From Enterococcus sp. ZJ1622 (GTDB lineage Bacteria > Bacillota > Bacilli > Lactobacillales > Enterococcaceae): DNA of 64,000 bases. Positions 27,491 to 37,222 of the stretch are shown here, piece after piece; the first letter of the stretch is position 1; every line of letters begins with the position of its first letter. A model generated the notes under the pieces. The model did no database searches. It had not been told where the DNA came from and saw only the letters and a list, made by a program, of their open reading frames with translations. Both the position numbers and the translations under genes were made by a program. The DNA is taken from positions 124,001 to 188,000 of the forward strand of contig NZ_JAAKDW010000003.1 in the NCBI RefSeq assembly GCF_011038845.1, given 5' to 3'.

Positions 27491-30136
27491 ATGGAAGAAT
27501 ACAAGCAAACAGTGGAAGAAGTAAAGGAAAAAACAAAGACAGATGTAGCAGACGGACTGACCTCGCAAGAAGCAAAAGAGCGAGGGAAGAAACAGGGACT
27601 GAACAAATTCGACGAAGCGCCGAAAGAACCGTTGATCAAGAAGTTCATTCGAAGTTTGTCTGATTTTACAACGATCGTTCTACTTGTCGCAGCGGTGATT
27701 TCATTTTACACCGCTTTTGCGACCGAACATGGTGACTTGTTTGAAGGACTGTTGATCATTGCGATCGTCATCATCAACTCGGTGTTAGCGATCGTGCAAG
27801 AAGGCAATGCAGAAAAAGCGCTGGAATCTTTACAGGAAATGAACAAGCAGACAGCTTCTGTTTTGCGAGATGGAAAAGTGATGGAAATCGAGGCAGAACA
27901 CTTGGTTGTCGGGGATGTGCTCATTTTGGAATCTGGAGCAGCGATCGCAGCAGATGCCCGTCTGGTAGAATCCTCTCAACTACGCGTAGAAGAATCTGCA
28001 TTGACTGGAGAAAGTGAAGCGGTTGAAAAAGATGCAGATTATGTTGGTCAGGAAGATGAATCGCTTGGTGACCAGATCAATATGGTGTTTAAAGGCTGTA
28101 CAGTCGCAGCTGGTAGAGGGAAAGCAATCGTCACAGCAATCGGGATGGACACGGAGATGGGTAAAATCGCCGGACTGCTGAATGAAGATACAATGCAAAA
28201 AACACCATTACAGATCCGCTTGAACCAATTAGGGAAGCGAATCAGTATGATCGCCTTGGCAGCCGCAGCTTTAGTTTTTGTTATTGGTGAATTACAAGGC
28301 GAACCGTTACTAGAGATGTTCATGACGTCCATTTCGTTAGCGGTTGCTGCAGTGCCAGAAACATTGACTGTCATCGTGACCTTGACCCTTGCCTACGGAG
28401 TACAGAAAATGGCAAAAAAACATGCGATTATCCGGCAGCTTCCCGCTGTAGAAACGTTGGGTACGGCAAATGTCATCTGTTCAGATAAAACAGGAACCTT
28501 AACGCAAAACAAAATGCGCGTCCGGCGTGTCTGGAGCAAAGAAGACGAAGTGACAGATATCGAAGATTCCATGACGAACAGCGCGATGGAAATACTGAAA
28601 ATGGCCGCACTATGTACCGATGTCACCGTCGAAAACGAAAATGATGACCTGATCATCAAAGGAAACCCGACAGAAGCTGCCATCGTACGCGCAGTTGAAG
28701 AAAATTATCACACAAAAGCAGAACTCGATGAAAAATATCCGCGTGTCAATGAACTGCCTTTTGATTCTGAACGGAAAATGATGACAACGGTCCATCAAAT
28801 GGGCGAAAAGTATATTTCAATCACAAAAGGGGCATTCGATGTACTTGCGCCTCGGTTCAGCACAGGCGATGTAGAACAAGCCGCGATCGTCAATGATCAT
28901 TTTGGCAGACGAGCCTTGCGAGTGATTGCTGTAGGATTTGCTACTTATGATGAAGAGCCCAAAGAAATCACATCAGAAGCATTGGAAAACAACCTTCGTC
29001 TGATTGGTCTGATCGGGATGATCGATCCGCCGCGTCCAGAAAGTAAAGGCGCGATCAAGCGAGCGAAAAAAGCAGGAATCAAAACCGTGATGATCACAGG
29101 GGATCACGTGGTGACAGCAAGCGCGATTGCTAAAGAACTTGGCATCCTCACAGACAAATCAGAAGCACTTTCTGGAGCAGAGCTGCATCGGTTATCCGAT
29201 GAAGAATTAGATGAACGCGTGAAGGGTCTGTCCGTTTATGCTCGAGTAACGCCAGAAGACAAAATCCGGATCGTGAAATCCTGGCAGCGGACAGGCGCAG
29301 TAGTTGCGATGACAGGTGATGGGGTCAATGATGCGCCAGCATTGAAAGCAAGTGATGTCGGTTGTGCGATGGGGATCACAGGAACAGATGTCGCACAAAG
29401 CGCTTCAGATATGATCTTGACAGATGATAATTTCGCGTCAATCGTCGATGCAGTGAGCCAAGGACGCTCAGTGTATCAGAACATTCGTAAAGCAATCAAT
29501 TTCCTGCTAAGCTGTAATATCTCTGAGATTTTTATCGTTTTGATTGCGATGCTAGTAGGATGGGGCGCACCTTTCACAGCTGTGCAGCTATTGTTCGTCA
29601 ACGTTGTAGCAGATGGTCTCCCAGGATTTGCCTTAGGAAGAGAACCCGCAGAACATGGCATCATGGATCAGCCGCCGATTCCTAGGAATGAAGGAATATT
29701 TGCGCGTGGTCTATTGAAAAAAATCGCGATAAATGCTGGAATCTTCACGATCGTCACCTTGTTTGGTTACTATCTGGGGACGTTTGTAGATACGATCAGT
29801 CCTTGGGTCGATGCAAGTCAAGAAGTAGGACAAACCGTGGCATTCTTAGTCTTGGCGTATTCTTCGATCTTACATGTATTCAATGTGCGGAGTAGCCAGT
29901 CGATTTTCAAAGTCAATCTTGCGACGAACAAATCTTTACTAGAAATGGCTGTACTAGCTTTAGCGATCACGACAGCTGTAGCGTTACTGCCATTTACTCA
30001 AACATTATTCGGATTGGTGCATATCAGCTTGAATCACTGGTTCCTTGTCGGTATCTTATCGATCGTGCCAATTGCGGTCAACGAACTGATCAAGTTCCAC
30101 CAATTGCCAGAAGAAGAGGAAGCAGAAGAAGCATAA
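27491..30136 (+). CDS. P2-type cation-transporting ATPase
   Basis: 881-residue P-type ATPase of the PacL/Ca2+-ATPase group. N-terminal cation ATPase domain, actuator ALTGESEAVEK, phosphorylation motif CSDKTGTLTQNKM, nucleotide-binding domain with KGAFDVL, and hinge MTGDGVNDAPALK. About ten transmembrane helices, the last six at the C terminus. In helix 4 the calcium-site motif PEGLP of classical Ca2+ pumps reads PETLT (AAVPETLTVIV), so the ion may differ from calcium or be bound differently. ATG 27491 follows GGAGG. It is monogenic and followed by a repeat array and terminator. Confidence 0.9.
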   Translation: MEEYKQTVEEVKEKTKTDVADGLTSQEAKERGKKQGLNKFDEAPKEPLIKKFIRSLSDFTTIVLLVAAVISFYTAFATEHGDLFEGLLIIAIVIINSVLAIVQEGNAEKALESLQEMNKQTASVLRDGKVMEIEAEHLVVGDVLILESGAAIAADARLVESSQLRVEESALTGESEAVEKDADYVGQEDESLGDQINMVFKGCTVAAGRGKAIVTAIGMDTEMGKIAGLLNEDTMQKTPLQIRLNQLGKRISMIALAAAALVFVIGELQGEPLLEMFMTSISLAVAAVPETLTVIVTLTLAYGVQKMAKKHAIIRQLPAVETLGTANVICSDKTGTLTQNKMRVRRVWSKEDEVTDIEDSMTNSAMEILKMAALCTDVTVENENDDLIIKGNPTEAAIVRAVEENYHTKAELDEKYPRVNELPFDSERKMMTTVHQMGEKYISITKGAFDVLAPRFSTGDVEQAAIVNDHFGRRALRVIAVGFATYDEEPKEITSEALENNLRLIGLIGMIDPPRPESKGAIKRAKKAGIKTVMITGDHVVTASAIAKELGILTDKSEALSGAELHRLSDEELDERVKGLSVYARVTPEDKIRIVKSWQRTGAVVAMTGDGVNDAPALKASDVGCAMGITGTDVAQSASDMILTDDNFASIVDAVSQGRSVYQNIRKAINFLLSCNISEIFIVLIAMLVGWGAPFTAVQLLFVNVVADGLPGFALGREPAEHGIMDQPPIPRNEGIFARGLLKKIAINAGIFTIVTLFGYYLGTFVDTISPWVDASQEVGQTVAFLVLAYSSILHVFNVRSSQSIFKVNLATNKSLLEMAVLALAITTAVALLPFTQTLFGLVHISLNHWFLVGILSIVPIAVNELIKFHQLPEEEEAEEA

Positions 30137-30154
30137 GGAAATCATTTAAAAAAA

Positions 30155-30520
30155 GAGGTTGTGAGCCTGCCGTTTAATTCTGAGGCACAAGGAACAATTT
30201 CAAAAAACAGCTTCTCATGTTTGATGAACATTGTGACTTGTGCCCGAGGAGTTGGCAGGGGAACACCGTTTATAGAGGTTGTAAAAAAGCTGCCCTGCAT
30301 CAAGTAATAAGAACAGCCAAACAAAAATAGTTCTCCATATTTTTCGTTTGGTTGGGCTTATTACCGCAGATGCAAGCTTTTGAACACCGTTTAGCGGAGA
30401 GGTCGTGTAAGAGACGTTCAGCCTTGAGCGATAAGAAGCGATTTTTGAAAAAATAGCTTCCCATATTTTTACAAAATCGTGCCTTATTGCCGATAGGCTG
30501 TTTCTTGAAGACCGTTTATT
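30155..30520 (+). repeat. EFAR-like array, units A-C-F
   Basis: Array 3' of the ATPase gene, same strand: A 30155-30274, C 30275-30398, F 30399-30520. Type F has arms GCCTTGAGCGATAAG and CTTATTGCCGATAGGC, centre AAAATAGCTTCCCATATTTT and end GAAGACCGTTTATTC. The units lie head to tail without spacer and finish at a terminator. Confidence 0.88.
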
Positions 30521-30522
30521 CA

Positions 30523-30566
30523 AAAAAAGAAGTTGCGACTCAATAAGAGTGTGCAACTTCTTTTTC
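30523..30566. terminator. Bidirectional terminator between ATPase and M60 genes
   Basis: AAAAAGAAGTTGC pairs with GCAACTTCTTTTT, with an inner ACTC/GAGT; A- and T-runs on both sides. Confidence 0.88.
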
Positions 30567-30568
30567 GT

Positions 30569-33500
30569 TTATTTCGTTAGGACTAACAGACCATTTCGTA
30601 CAGTGTAATTGTAAGTGCCTGAATTATTATTCTTCAAATCAGGATGGTTGACTGCTAAACGAGTGTTATTTGCTTCTCGATGGGTGATCGTTACGGTATC
30701 GCCGTCTTGCAAGTCAATCGTGTCTGTTTTTGCAGGGTAATTTTTATTTCCGATGTAATCTTTCACATAAATTGTCTGACCAGCTCGTTTGATGGTGATG
30801 CTTGCATAGTTGTCGGTAAAGTAAGCGTGAGGTTGTCCGCTATTTGTTCGTACTGTGGCAATACTATCAGCAATATCGAGTGTAGCAAAATTCCAGTTGC
30901 CTAGCCCTCCGAATGTGAATTCTTGTAATTGGTTATAGGCTTCTTCCAGTTTTTGCAATAGTTGCTGTTTTTGCGGACTTTCTGGAAGTGATTCTACTTT
31001 CTTCTTTACGTCAGTGATATCTTTTTGCATAATTGATGGCTTGATTTTTGTGTCATGATTTGTCTGGAACAAGTTATCAACTGCTTCTTTCACTGGCTTC
31101 AGATAATCGACCACTAATTTTCCATCTTGAATGATGTAATGGTAAGTTCCAGAATTATTGTTCTTCAAATCAGGATGATTGACAAAGAACCGGTGAGCTT
31201 CTTTAGTGGTGATCGTTATTGTATCGCCATCTTTTAACTCAATTGTCTCGGTTTGTTCAGGGTTATTTTGGGTACCGATATATTCTTTAGTGAAAATATT
31301 TTTCCCATCTCTAGCAATTGCGATACTTGCATATAAGTCAGAGATATAATAGTGAGGTTTTCCTTTATATGTTCTAAGTGTGCCCACTCCATTGGCAACG
31401 TCAAAATCGGCAAAGACCCAATCTCCTATCCCTTTAAAGGTAAGTTCTTGTAATTGGTTGTAAGCTTGGTCTAATTTTTGAAGAAGATTTTGTTTTTGAT
31501 CACTTTCAGGTAGTTCATTGACCTGTTTCTTTACATTATCAATGTCTTTTTGCATGATTGTTGGTTTGATTTTTGTGTCACTATTTGTTTCGAATAAATT
31601 GTTTACAGCTGCGTCAGCTTCTTTGAGATAACTGTTCAAAGAAATATTTATTGTCGCGTTATCTTTCACAAAAATATATGGTTTCTTTATATAGCCAGTA
31701 TCTGTTTCAAGTTCAAGTGAGTAAACACCGTTTGGCATATTATCTATAATAACTGGGCCTTGTCCTAATGTGATTTCTTTGTACAATTTATCGCCGTCCA
31801 AAATCCGTAATTTCATCCCATCGAATAGATTCTCATCTGTGAATTTCAGAGTTACATTGCTTTTTAGGTTCAAGGCACTCAATTCTTGATTTGTCACAAG
31901 TGACAATACAGAACTCAAACGATTGTTTTGAGTCAACTGAGTGATTGCTTCATTTAGCTTATTGTCTGGTACGACTTGTGCTAAATGGGCAACTGGGATA
32001 TCACCATTCTCTTTTGCTTGCTTCTTCGCAGCCTTGGATACAGTCAAGCCCCAAGCTGTCAAAACCGCTGAGAAGTCGTATTTTTTTGGTGTACCAAGAT
32101 TAGCCGCCAATAAATCAGGCAAAGGATATTTTTCTGCTTTAAACCCAGGTGTATTAGCTAGTTCACGGTATTTGATATAGAAATTTTGCAATCCTTCATT
32201 CCCTGCTTTATCAATGATGTTCGATAAAATGATTAATTTATTTCTCAATCCTTGCTTGTTGAAATCAGCAGAAGGACTATTGATCGTTGCTTTCAAACTG
32301 TTCTCAATAGCTGTTTTGTTCCCGTAATCATACAGCCAGGAGTTTCTGTCTGCTTCTATTTTGCCCATGTGTTGATAAGTATAAATCACGCCATATATAT
32401 TATTCCACACTTCTCCGACAGTCATCCCACGGTTCATAAAACTTCCTTGATATCCATGTCCTGTTTCATGAAGGCCCCCCCAGCCATCAGATAACCAGTC
32501 ACTGGCAGATGTGCTTGTTTCTGCCGCCCAATTACCGCCATAATACAATCCGCCAGCACCATGAGCATCTGCTTTATAGAAATAGCGCCGTTCAGAAGAT
32601 CGGTTCAATGAGTTGGTATCGTTGTCCTTCAAACCAATCAGTCCATTATAAAAACCGATAATATCGTTATCGTAAAGATCAATCACTTTATCTAGATCGG
32701 TATTCAATGCTTGGGCACGATTTTCTTCGGGGAGAAATGTCTGGAATCTTTTTCCTTGGACTAGAGCATATCCTTTTGTTTGGTTCCATTCCTTTTTAAA
32801 AGCCTGAATGTCATTGTTCTTGCTGTATTTTGGCAGTGTCAAAGTTTCGCCTTCTACCGAAAATTCAATCGTTGGTTTCTGACCGTTTGACTGGTTGAAT
32901 GGGGTGTCAATAAATGGCACTGCTAATTCTTTTGCAGTCAGCACAGCTTCGTTTTTGGAAAAGTCAACGGAGGACTCGGTATGGGAATCATTTGTCAATA
33001 ATCGTAAGGTCAATGTACCTGAAAAATTCGGATTAGTCTGTTTAACAGTAATTTTTGCTCCTTTTTTCAATTGGATCCCTAAGTCTTGGCGATCATGACC
33101 TTGTCCCATCAAGATACCAGCATTTGCAGTGTTTGCTGGATAAGGTGTTGTTCGGATCACTTGTGTCTGGACATTTGGAGTGATTGTCAAGTCTTTTGAA
33201 ACGAGTAGTTTGTAGCTTTTATTGTACAAAGAAATAGTTATTTGATCATTTTTTTTTAAGCCGGTTAGATAGTACTTGAATGTTCCTTCTGGTAAACCAG
33301 ACATAGGGATCAGGGCTTCTTTTTTGCCGTTGACGATTACTTGCATGTAAGCTGCGCCGCTTCCTGTATATGTTCCAGTGACAAATTGTGATTTTCCTTC
33401 GATATAAGGAGCGACATTGGTGATTTTGACTGATTCGGGGGCTTCTGTTTTTTTGATAGTCATGGGTACATTCGCCACTTGCTTGTAAGAGGCATCGAAG

Positions 33501-34144
33501 AGCTGGATAGAGACATGATCGGTCGATTTTAGATTATCTGCAAAGTACTTGAATGTTCCTTTTGCTAGTTTTTTCGTGGAAATCAGCGTCTTTTTCTCTC
33601 CATTGACGACGATGCGGATGTAAGCTACTCCTTCTCCTGTGAAGGTACCGGTAATGAACTGAGTTTGGCCTTCTGTGTAAGGATCGATATGAGTGATTTT
33701 TATAGGGGCGGTTGTTTTTACAGGCACTGCCTTTTCAGCTAATTGATGATAAGAATTGTCGAATAGCTGGAGTGTGACTTTGTCCGTTGATTTCAAGCTA
33801 GAAATATAATACTTGAATGTTCCCTTTGGCACTCCTTTCATAGATACTAGCGCTTTTTTTTCGTCATTGACGACGACTCGGATATATGCAGCTTCTTGAC
33901 CAGTATACGTTCCGGAAATGAGCTGGCTTTCGCCTTCAATATATGGACTGATATTGGTGATAACAGATTTTTGACTTTCCTCAAAGGCTTGTTGTGCAGG
34001 CTTTTCTTTGGGATCTAATTCTGAAGCGTAAGCAAATGAAGTGCTTGGACCAACCGTACTTGATAGAAGAATGATTCCAGTAGCTGATGCAGATAACAGT
34101 TGTTTTTTCAATTTTTTCTTTTTCATCTTTTTTGTGTCAGACAT
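30569..34144 (-). CDS. Secreted M60-family (enhancin-like) metalloprotease with Ig-like repeats
   Basis: 1191 residues, predicted secreted mucinase-like protease. Signal peptide to about residue 40. Three Ig-like repeats of about 85 residues (about 61-142, 148-231, 238-322) resemble the Big_15 type. The M60 domain follows, with the gluzincin motif HETGH at 559-563 and the distal Glu at 578 (GEVWNNIY). At the C terminus, two tandem copies of a helical linker (about 60 residues) plus a beta domain similar to the enhancin/M60-associated carbohydrate-binding domain end at 1191. No LPxTG anchor or other wall-binding signal, so it is released or held non-covalently. ATG 34144 with AAGGAGAG. Related proteases cleave O-glycosylated mucins. 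The same Ig-like repeat occurs in two other secreted proteins of this window. Confidence 0.9.
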   Translation of the reverse strand: MSDTKKMKKKKLKKQLLSASATGIILLSSTVGPSTSFAYASELDPKEKPAQQAFEESQKSVITNISPYIEGESQLISGTYTGQEAAYIRVVVNDEKKALVSMKGVPKGTFKYYISSLKSTDKVTLQLFDNSYHQLAEKAVPVKTTAPIKITHIDPYTEGQTQFITGTFTGEGVAYIRIVVNGEKKTLISTKKLAKGTFKYFADNLKSTDHVSIQLFDASYKQVANVPMTIKKTEAPESVKITNVAPYIEGKSQFVTGTYTGSGAAYMQVIVNGKKEALIPMSGLPEGTFKYYLTGLKKNDQITISLYNKSYKLLVSKDLTITPNVQTQVIRTTPYPANTANAGILMGQGHDRQDLGIQLKKGAKITVKQTNPNFSGTLTLRLLTNDSHTESSVDFSKNEAVLTAKELAVPFIDTPFNQSNGQKPTIEFSVEGETLTLPKYSKNNDIQAFKKEWNQTKGYALVQGKRFQTFLPEENRAQALNTDLDKVIDLYDNDIIGFYNGLIGLKDNDTNSLNRSSERRYFYKADAHGAGGLYYGGNWAAETSTSASDWLSDGWGGLHETGHGYQGSFMNRGMTVGEVWNNIYGVIYTYQHMGKIEADRNSWLYDYGNKTAIENSLKATINSPSADFNKQGLRNKLIILSNIIDKAGNEGLQNFYIKYRELANTPGFKAEKYPLPDLLAANLGTPKKYDFSAVLTAWGLTVSKAAKKQAKENGDIPVAHLAQVVPDNKLNEAITQLTQNNRLSSVLSLVTNQELSALNLKSNVTLKFTDENLFDGMKLRILDGDKLYKEITLGQGPVIIDNMPNGVYSLELETDTGYIKKPYIFVKDNATINISLNSYLKEADAAVNNLFETNSDTKIKPTIMQKDIDNVKKQVNELPESDQKQNLLQKLDQAYNQLQELTFKGIGDWVFADFDVANGVGTLRTYKGKPHYYISDLYASIAIARDGKNIFTKEYIGTQNNPEQTETIELKDGDTITITTKEAHRFFVNHPDLKNNNSGTYHYIIQDGKLVVDYLKPVKEAVDNLFQTNHDTKIKPSIMQKDITDVKKKVESLPESPQKQQLLQKLEEAYNQLQEFTFGGLGNWNFATLDIADSIATVRTNSGQPHAYFTDNYASITIKRAGQTIYVKDYIGNKNYPAKTDTIDLQDGDTVTITHREANNTRLAVNHPDLKNNNSGTYNYTVRNGLLVLTK

Positions 34145-34312
34145 AAAATTCTCTCCTTAACAGATTCTTTTTATACGTTAATCATAGGGGAGGGAGAAGT
34201 TAGATTTTTCCTTGTTTTTGAATCTTTTCTATCAAAGATTATTCTAAAAAGAAAAATTGATAAGGTTTGTTCACTATACTTTTAGATAATCATAGAAAGG
34301 AGGAGCTATTTC

Positions 34313-34933
34313 GTGAAACGAAGGATTAGTCGGGAGTTTTATTTATATTTAGGAATTTGCCTATTTTTGATTACAGATGTCCTTTACTATATCAAACCTC
34401 TAACAGGTTTAGATACCGAACTATTGTGTGGAGCAAGAAACAGATTCTCTTTATTTCATCCAGTGTTTTTATGGATCGCTAAATACATGAACCTGTATAT
34501 ACTCACGCTGTTGGTTGTAGTTTTTCTTTATTTTATGAAAAAGAAAACTATTGCGTATTGGTTAGCAGGAAATACAGTGATCGTCGGATTGGGTTTCAAC
34601 TTTGTGTTGAAAAATATTTTCCGAAGAGAAAGACCAACTATCATACCGCAACTAATACAGGAACATTCATTTAGTTTTCCCAGTGGAAGTACTTTGGTAA
34701 GTACATTACTATTTGGTGGCTTACTCCTTGCAGCGCCTAAATTGGTAAAGAGGACATATGGACGGGTATTATTGCGTATGAGCATGGTCGTACTGATCCT
34801 CTTAGTTGGATTAAGCAGGATCTATGTAGGTGTCCATTATCCAACTGATGTGATTGCCGGTATCTGTTTAGGTTTTTCGTCACTTTTCATTTCTGGATAT
34901 TTTATCGAAAAACAGAATCGGCCAAATGGTTAG
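34313..34933 (+). CDS. PAP2-family membrane phosphatase-like protein
   Basis: 206-residue membrane protein with about six helices. Of the three PAP2 motifs, KNIFRRERP (K-x6-RP) and SRIYVGVHYPTDVIAG (SR-x5-H-x3-D) are intact. The middle one reads FPSGST where PSGH is expected: the proton-donor histidine is a serine. Such enzymes dephosphorylate lipid phosphates such as undecaprenyl pyrophosphate; this copy may be impaired or altered. GTG start at 34313 after GGAGG, divergent from the M60 gene with a 168-bp shared upstream region. Confidence 0.82.
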   Translation: MKRRISREFYLYLGICLFLITDVLYYIKPLTGLDTELLCGARNRFSLFHPVFLWIAKYMNLYILTLLVVVFLYFMKKKTIAYWLAGNTVIVGLGFNFVLKNIFRRERPTIIPQLIQEHSFSFPSGSTLVSTLLFGGLLLAAPKLVKRTYGRVLLRMSMVVLILLVGLSRIYVGVHYPTDVIAGICLGFSSLFISGYFIEKQNRPNG

Positions 34934-35069
34934 AGAAAAACTGTTTTTTTATTTTTTCATTTATTTTTAGGATCGAAATAATTTTAAGAAAAAGATACGT
35001 ATCGAGAAATGTTAGTATCCACTTGTTAAAAAAATAACTACAAATAACTACATTAGGAGGATTCATCAC

Positions 35070-36899
35070 ATGAATTACAAAAAAACAATGTTGTTTACTT
35101 TGTTGTCAGTTTCCATGTTAGGAGCAACGATGACAACAACGCATACTTTTGCTGAAGAAAACGCAAAGGCAGGTCTTGCAAGCCAAACCAAACAAAGCGT
35201 AGCGATCACGCTAAACGACTATGTCATTGGACGAAGCACAAATATCACAGGGACATACAATGGGACGAATGCAGTTTACATGCGCGCCGAAGTAAATGGG
35301 AAAAAAGAAGGCTTAGTCACATCAAAAGAACTAGCAAGTGGTAAAATCAACTATTATGTAGGGAATCTGAAAGCCGGAGATAATGCACAGATTGTCTTAT
35401 TTGACAAAAACTACCAAGAAATTGGCCGTCAAAAAGTAACATTGACCGAACCAGTGAAAACACAAATCACTTTAGACAATTATGTCATTGGACAAAGCAC
35501 AAATATCACAGGGACATATAATGGAACGAATGCAGTTTACATGCGTGCCGAAGTGAATGGGAAAAAAGAAGGCTTAGTGTCATCAAAAGGCTTGGCAAGT
35601 GGTAAGATCAACTATTATGTAGGAAATCTAAAAGCTGGAGATGATGCACAGATTGTCTTATTTGACAAAAACTACCAAGAAATCGGCCGTCAAAAAGTAA
35701 CACTGACTGAACCAGTGAAAACACAAATCACTTTAGACAAATATGTGGTTGGACAAAACACAGAGATCACAGGAACATATAATGGGACGAACGCGGTCTA
35801 TATGCGTGCCGAAGTGAATGGGAAAAAAGAAGGCTTAGTGTCATCAAAAGGCTTGGCAAGCGGTAAGATCAACTATTATGTCGGTCAATTGAATACTGGA
35901 GATAATGCAGAAATCGTGTTGTTCGACAGTAATTATCAAGAAATCGGCCGTCAAAAATTAACGATCGAAGGTCCTGCACAAGTAGGCATGACATTAGATA
36001 AATATTATGTGGGACGCAGCACCAACATTACCGGAACATACGAAGGAAACAACGCCGTTTATATGCAAGCCGAAGTAAACGGGAAAAAAGAAGCTCTTGT
36101 TCAGTCAAAAGAATTAGCAAGTGGCAAAATCAATTACTACGTAGGCAATCTGAAGCAAACAGACAAAGCAGAAATCGTCTTGTTTAACAAATCCTACCAA
36201 GAAATTGGTCGTCAGCAAGTCACATTAGCAGAACCAGTACAAGCCAAAATCAATTTGGAAAACTATGTTATCGGTAAAAGCAATACCATCACCGGAACAT
36301 ATGACGGAACGAATGCTGCATATATGCGTGCAGAAATCAACGGGAAAAAAGAAGGGTTTGTTTCATCAAAAGGTTTGGCAACCGGCAAAATCAGCTACTA
36401 TATCGGGAATTTGAAACAAACAGATAATGTACAGATCGTGTTGTTTGACAAAAACTACAATGAGATCGGACGTCAAAGTGTGCCGCTGTCAGTCAATCAG
36501 GTATTTAATATCAAAGGAGTGTCCGTTTATGGAGAGGAACAAAAGCTTTTAATTAGCGTAGAAAACCAAAAATTAAATATCAAAGAAAATTATTACCCCG
36601 ATAAGGTTGTAAATGTTCATGGTGGCTATGGCAACAGTAAATACTTTTCAATTAAAATAACAGGTCCAAATAATAATAATATTTATACGCATACTTGGAT
36701 CGGAACAGATAAAGTCTCGGCTAATGATCTAGGCACATATGATGTGCCAAATGGCAGCACGGTAGAAATGTACCATGCAGAAGGATACACACGATTTGAT
36801 ACAAACGATAATGCTGCTTTGAGAAGCAAGACAGGTACAAATTATATTTATAAAATGGAAAACAACCGCTTAGTATTGGTGAATGTCATCCAAGGTTAA
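35070..36899 (+). CDS. Secreted protein with five tandem Ig-like repeats
   Basis: 609 residues. Signal peptide of about 28 residues ending HTFAEE. Then come five 87-residue repeats starting at residues 46, 133, 220, 307 and 394 (core pattern ITGTYNGTNAVYMRAEVNGK, then GKINYYVGNLK and IVLFDKNYQEIGRQ). A C-terminal domain of about 130 residues resembles the C-terminal domains of the M60 protein (TYDVPNGSTVEMYHAEGYTR, then YIYKMENNRLVLV). No sorting signal. Repeats 1-3 are nearly identical at DNA level. ATG 35070 after AGGAGG. Probably a secreted adhesin or glycan-binding protein that partners the protease; this is inference from shared domains. Confidence 0.85.
   Translation: MNYKKTMLFTLLSVSMLGATMTTTHTFAEENAKAGLASQTKQSVAITLNDYVIGRSTNITGTYNGTNAVYMRAEVNGKKEGLVTSKELASGKINYYVGNLKAGDNAQIVLFDKNYQEIGRQKVTLTEPVKTQITLDNYVIGQSTNITGTYNGTNAVYMRAEVNGKKEGLVSSKGLASGKINYYVGNLKAGDDAQIVLFDKNYQEIGRQKVTLTEPVKTQITLDKYVVGQNTEITGTYNGTNAVYMRAEVNGKKEGLVSSKGLASGKINYYVGQLNTGDNAEIVLFDSNYQEIGRQKLTIEGPAQVGMTLDKYYVGRSTNITGTYEGNNAVYMQAEVNGKKEALVQSKELASGKINYYVGNLKQTDKAEIVLFNKSYQEIGRQQVTLAEPVQAKINLENYVIGKSNTITGTYDGTNAAYMRAEINGKKEGFVSSKGLATGKISYYIGNLKQTDNVQIVLFDKNYNEIGRQSVPLSVNQVFNIKGVSVYGEEQKLLISVENQKLNIKENYYPDKVVNVHGGYGNSKYFSIKITGPNNNNIYTHTWIGTDKVSANDLGTYDVPNGSTVEMYHAEGYTRFDTNDNAALRSKTGTNYIYKMENNRLVLVNVIQG
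35205..36500 (+). repeat. Five tandem 261-bp coding repeats
   Basis: In-frame repeats at about 35205, 35466, 35727, 35988 and 36249. The first three differ by few bases, the last two are more diverged, which suggests recent duplication or gene conversion at the 5' side. Copy number may vary between strains. Confidence 0.9.
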
Positions 36900-36920
36900 T
36901 TTTAGCCAGTCTTAACGATA

Positions 36921-36960
36921 ATAGGAGCTGCGACAAAAGTCTTGTCGTAGCTCCTTTTTC
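36921..36960. terminator. Terminator with TGACAA-type core
   Basis: AGGAGCTGCGACAA (36923-36936) pairs with TTGTCGTAGCTCCT (36942-36955) with one mismatch, followed by TTTTT. It ends the repeat-protein gene and abuts a leftward EFAR-like unit. Confidence 0.88.
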
Positions 36961-36963
36961 CGA

Positions 36964-37083
36964 ATAAGCGGTGTTCCAGAAGTAGCTTCTTCGAAAATAA
37001 GCTGAAATTTCACAAAAATTTGAGAAGCAATTTTCGTAAATTCCTTCTTATTTCTTGAAGCTCTCCACTTCTGTCACTACCTC
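36964..37083 (-). repeat. EFAR-like single unit, type D
   Basis: One type D unit pointing left, between the terminator of the repeat-protein gene and the first polysaccharide gene. No leftward gene lies upstream of it, so here it is not in a 3' untranslated region. The rest of the gap up to 37222 is AT-rich and includes ACTGTAAATCGCTAAA at 37114-37129, similar to ACTAAAAATCGCTAAA upstream of the gene at 53612. Confidence 0.85.
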
Positions 37084-37222
37084 TTTTTTGTTACTCGTTT
37101 ATCTGATTTTTTTACTGTAAATCGCTAAATAAATAAAAAATAAAGAAAATTCATATTTCCTTCTTCCTTATACTTAAGTAGATTTTTACATTCCTATTTC
37201 ATGGATAGATTGGAAAGGGGGG

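Noticed and set aside
30142-30556. Leftward open frames over the array after the ATPase gene
   Set aside because: They consist only of repeat-unit sequence and the terminator.
30569-36899. LPxTG-type wall anchors on the M60 and five-repeat proteins
   Set aside because: Both proteins end within a beta domain, without a hydrophobic segment or charged tail.
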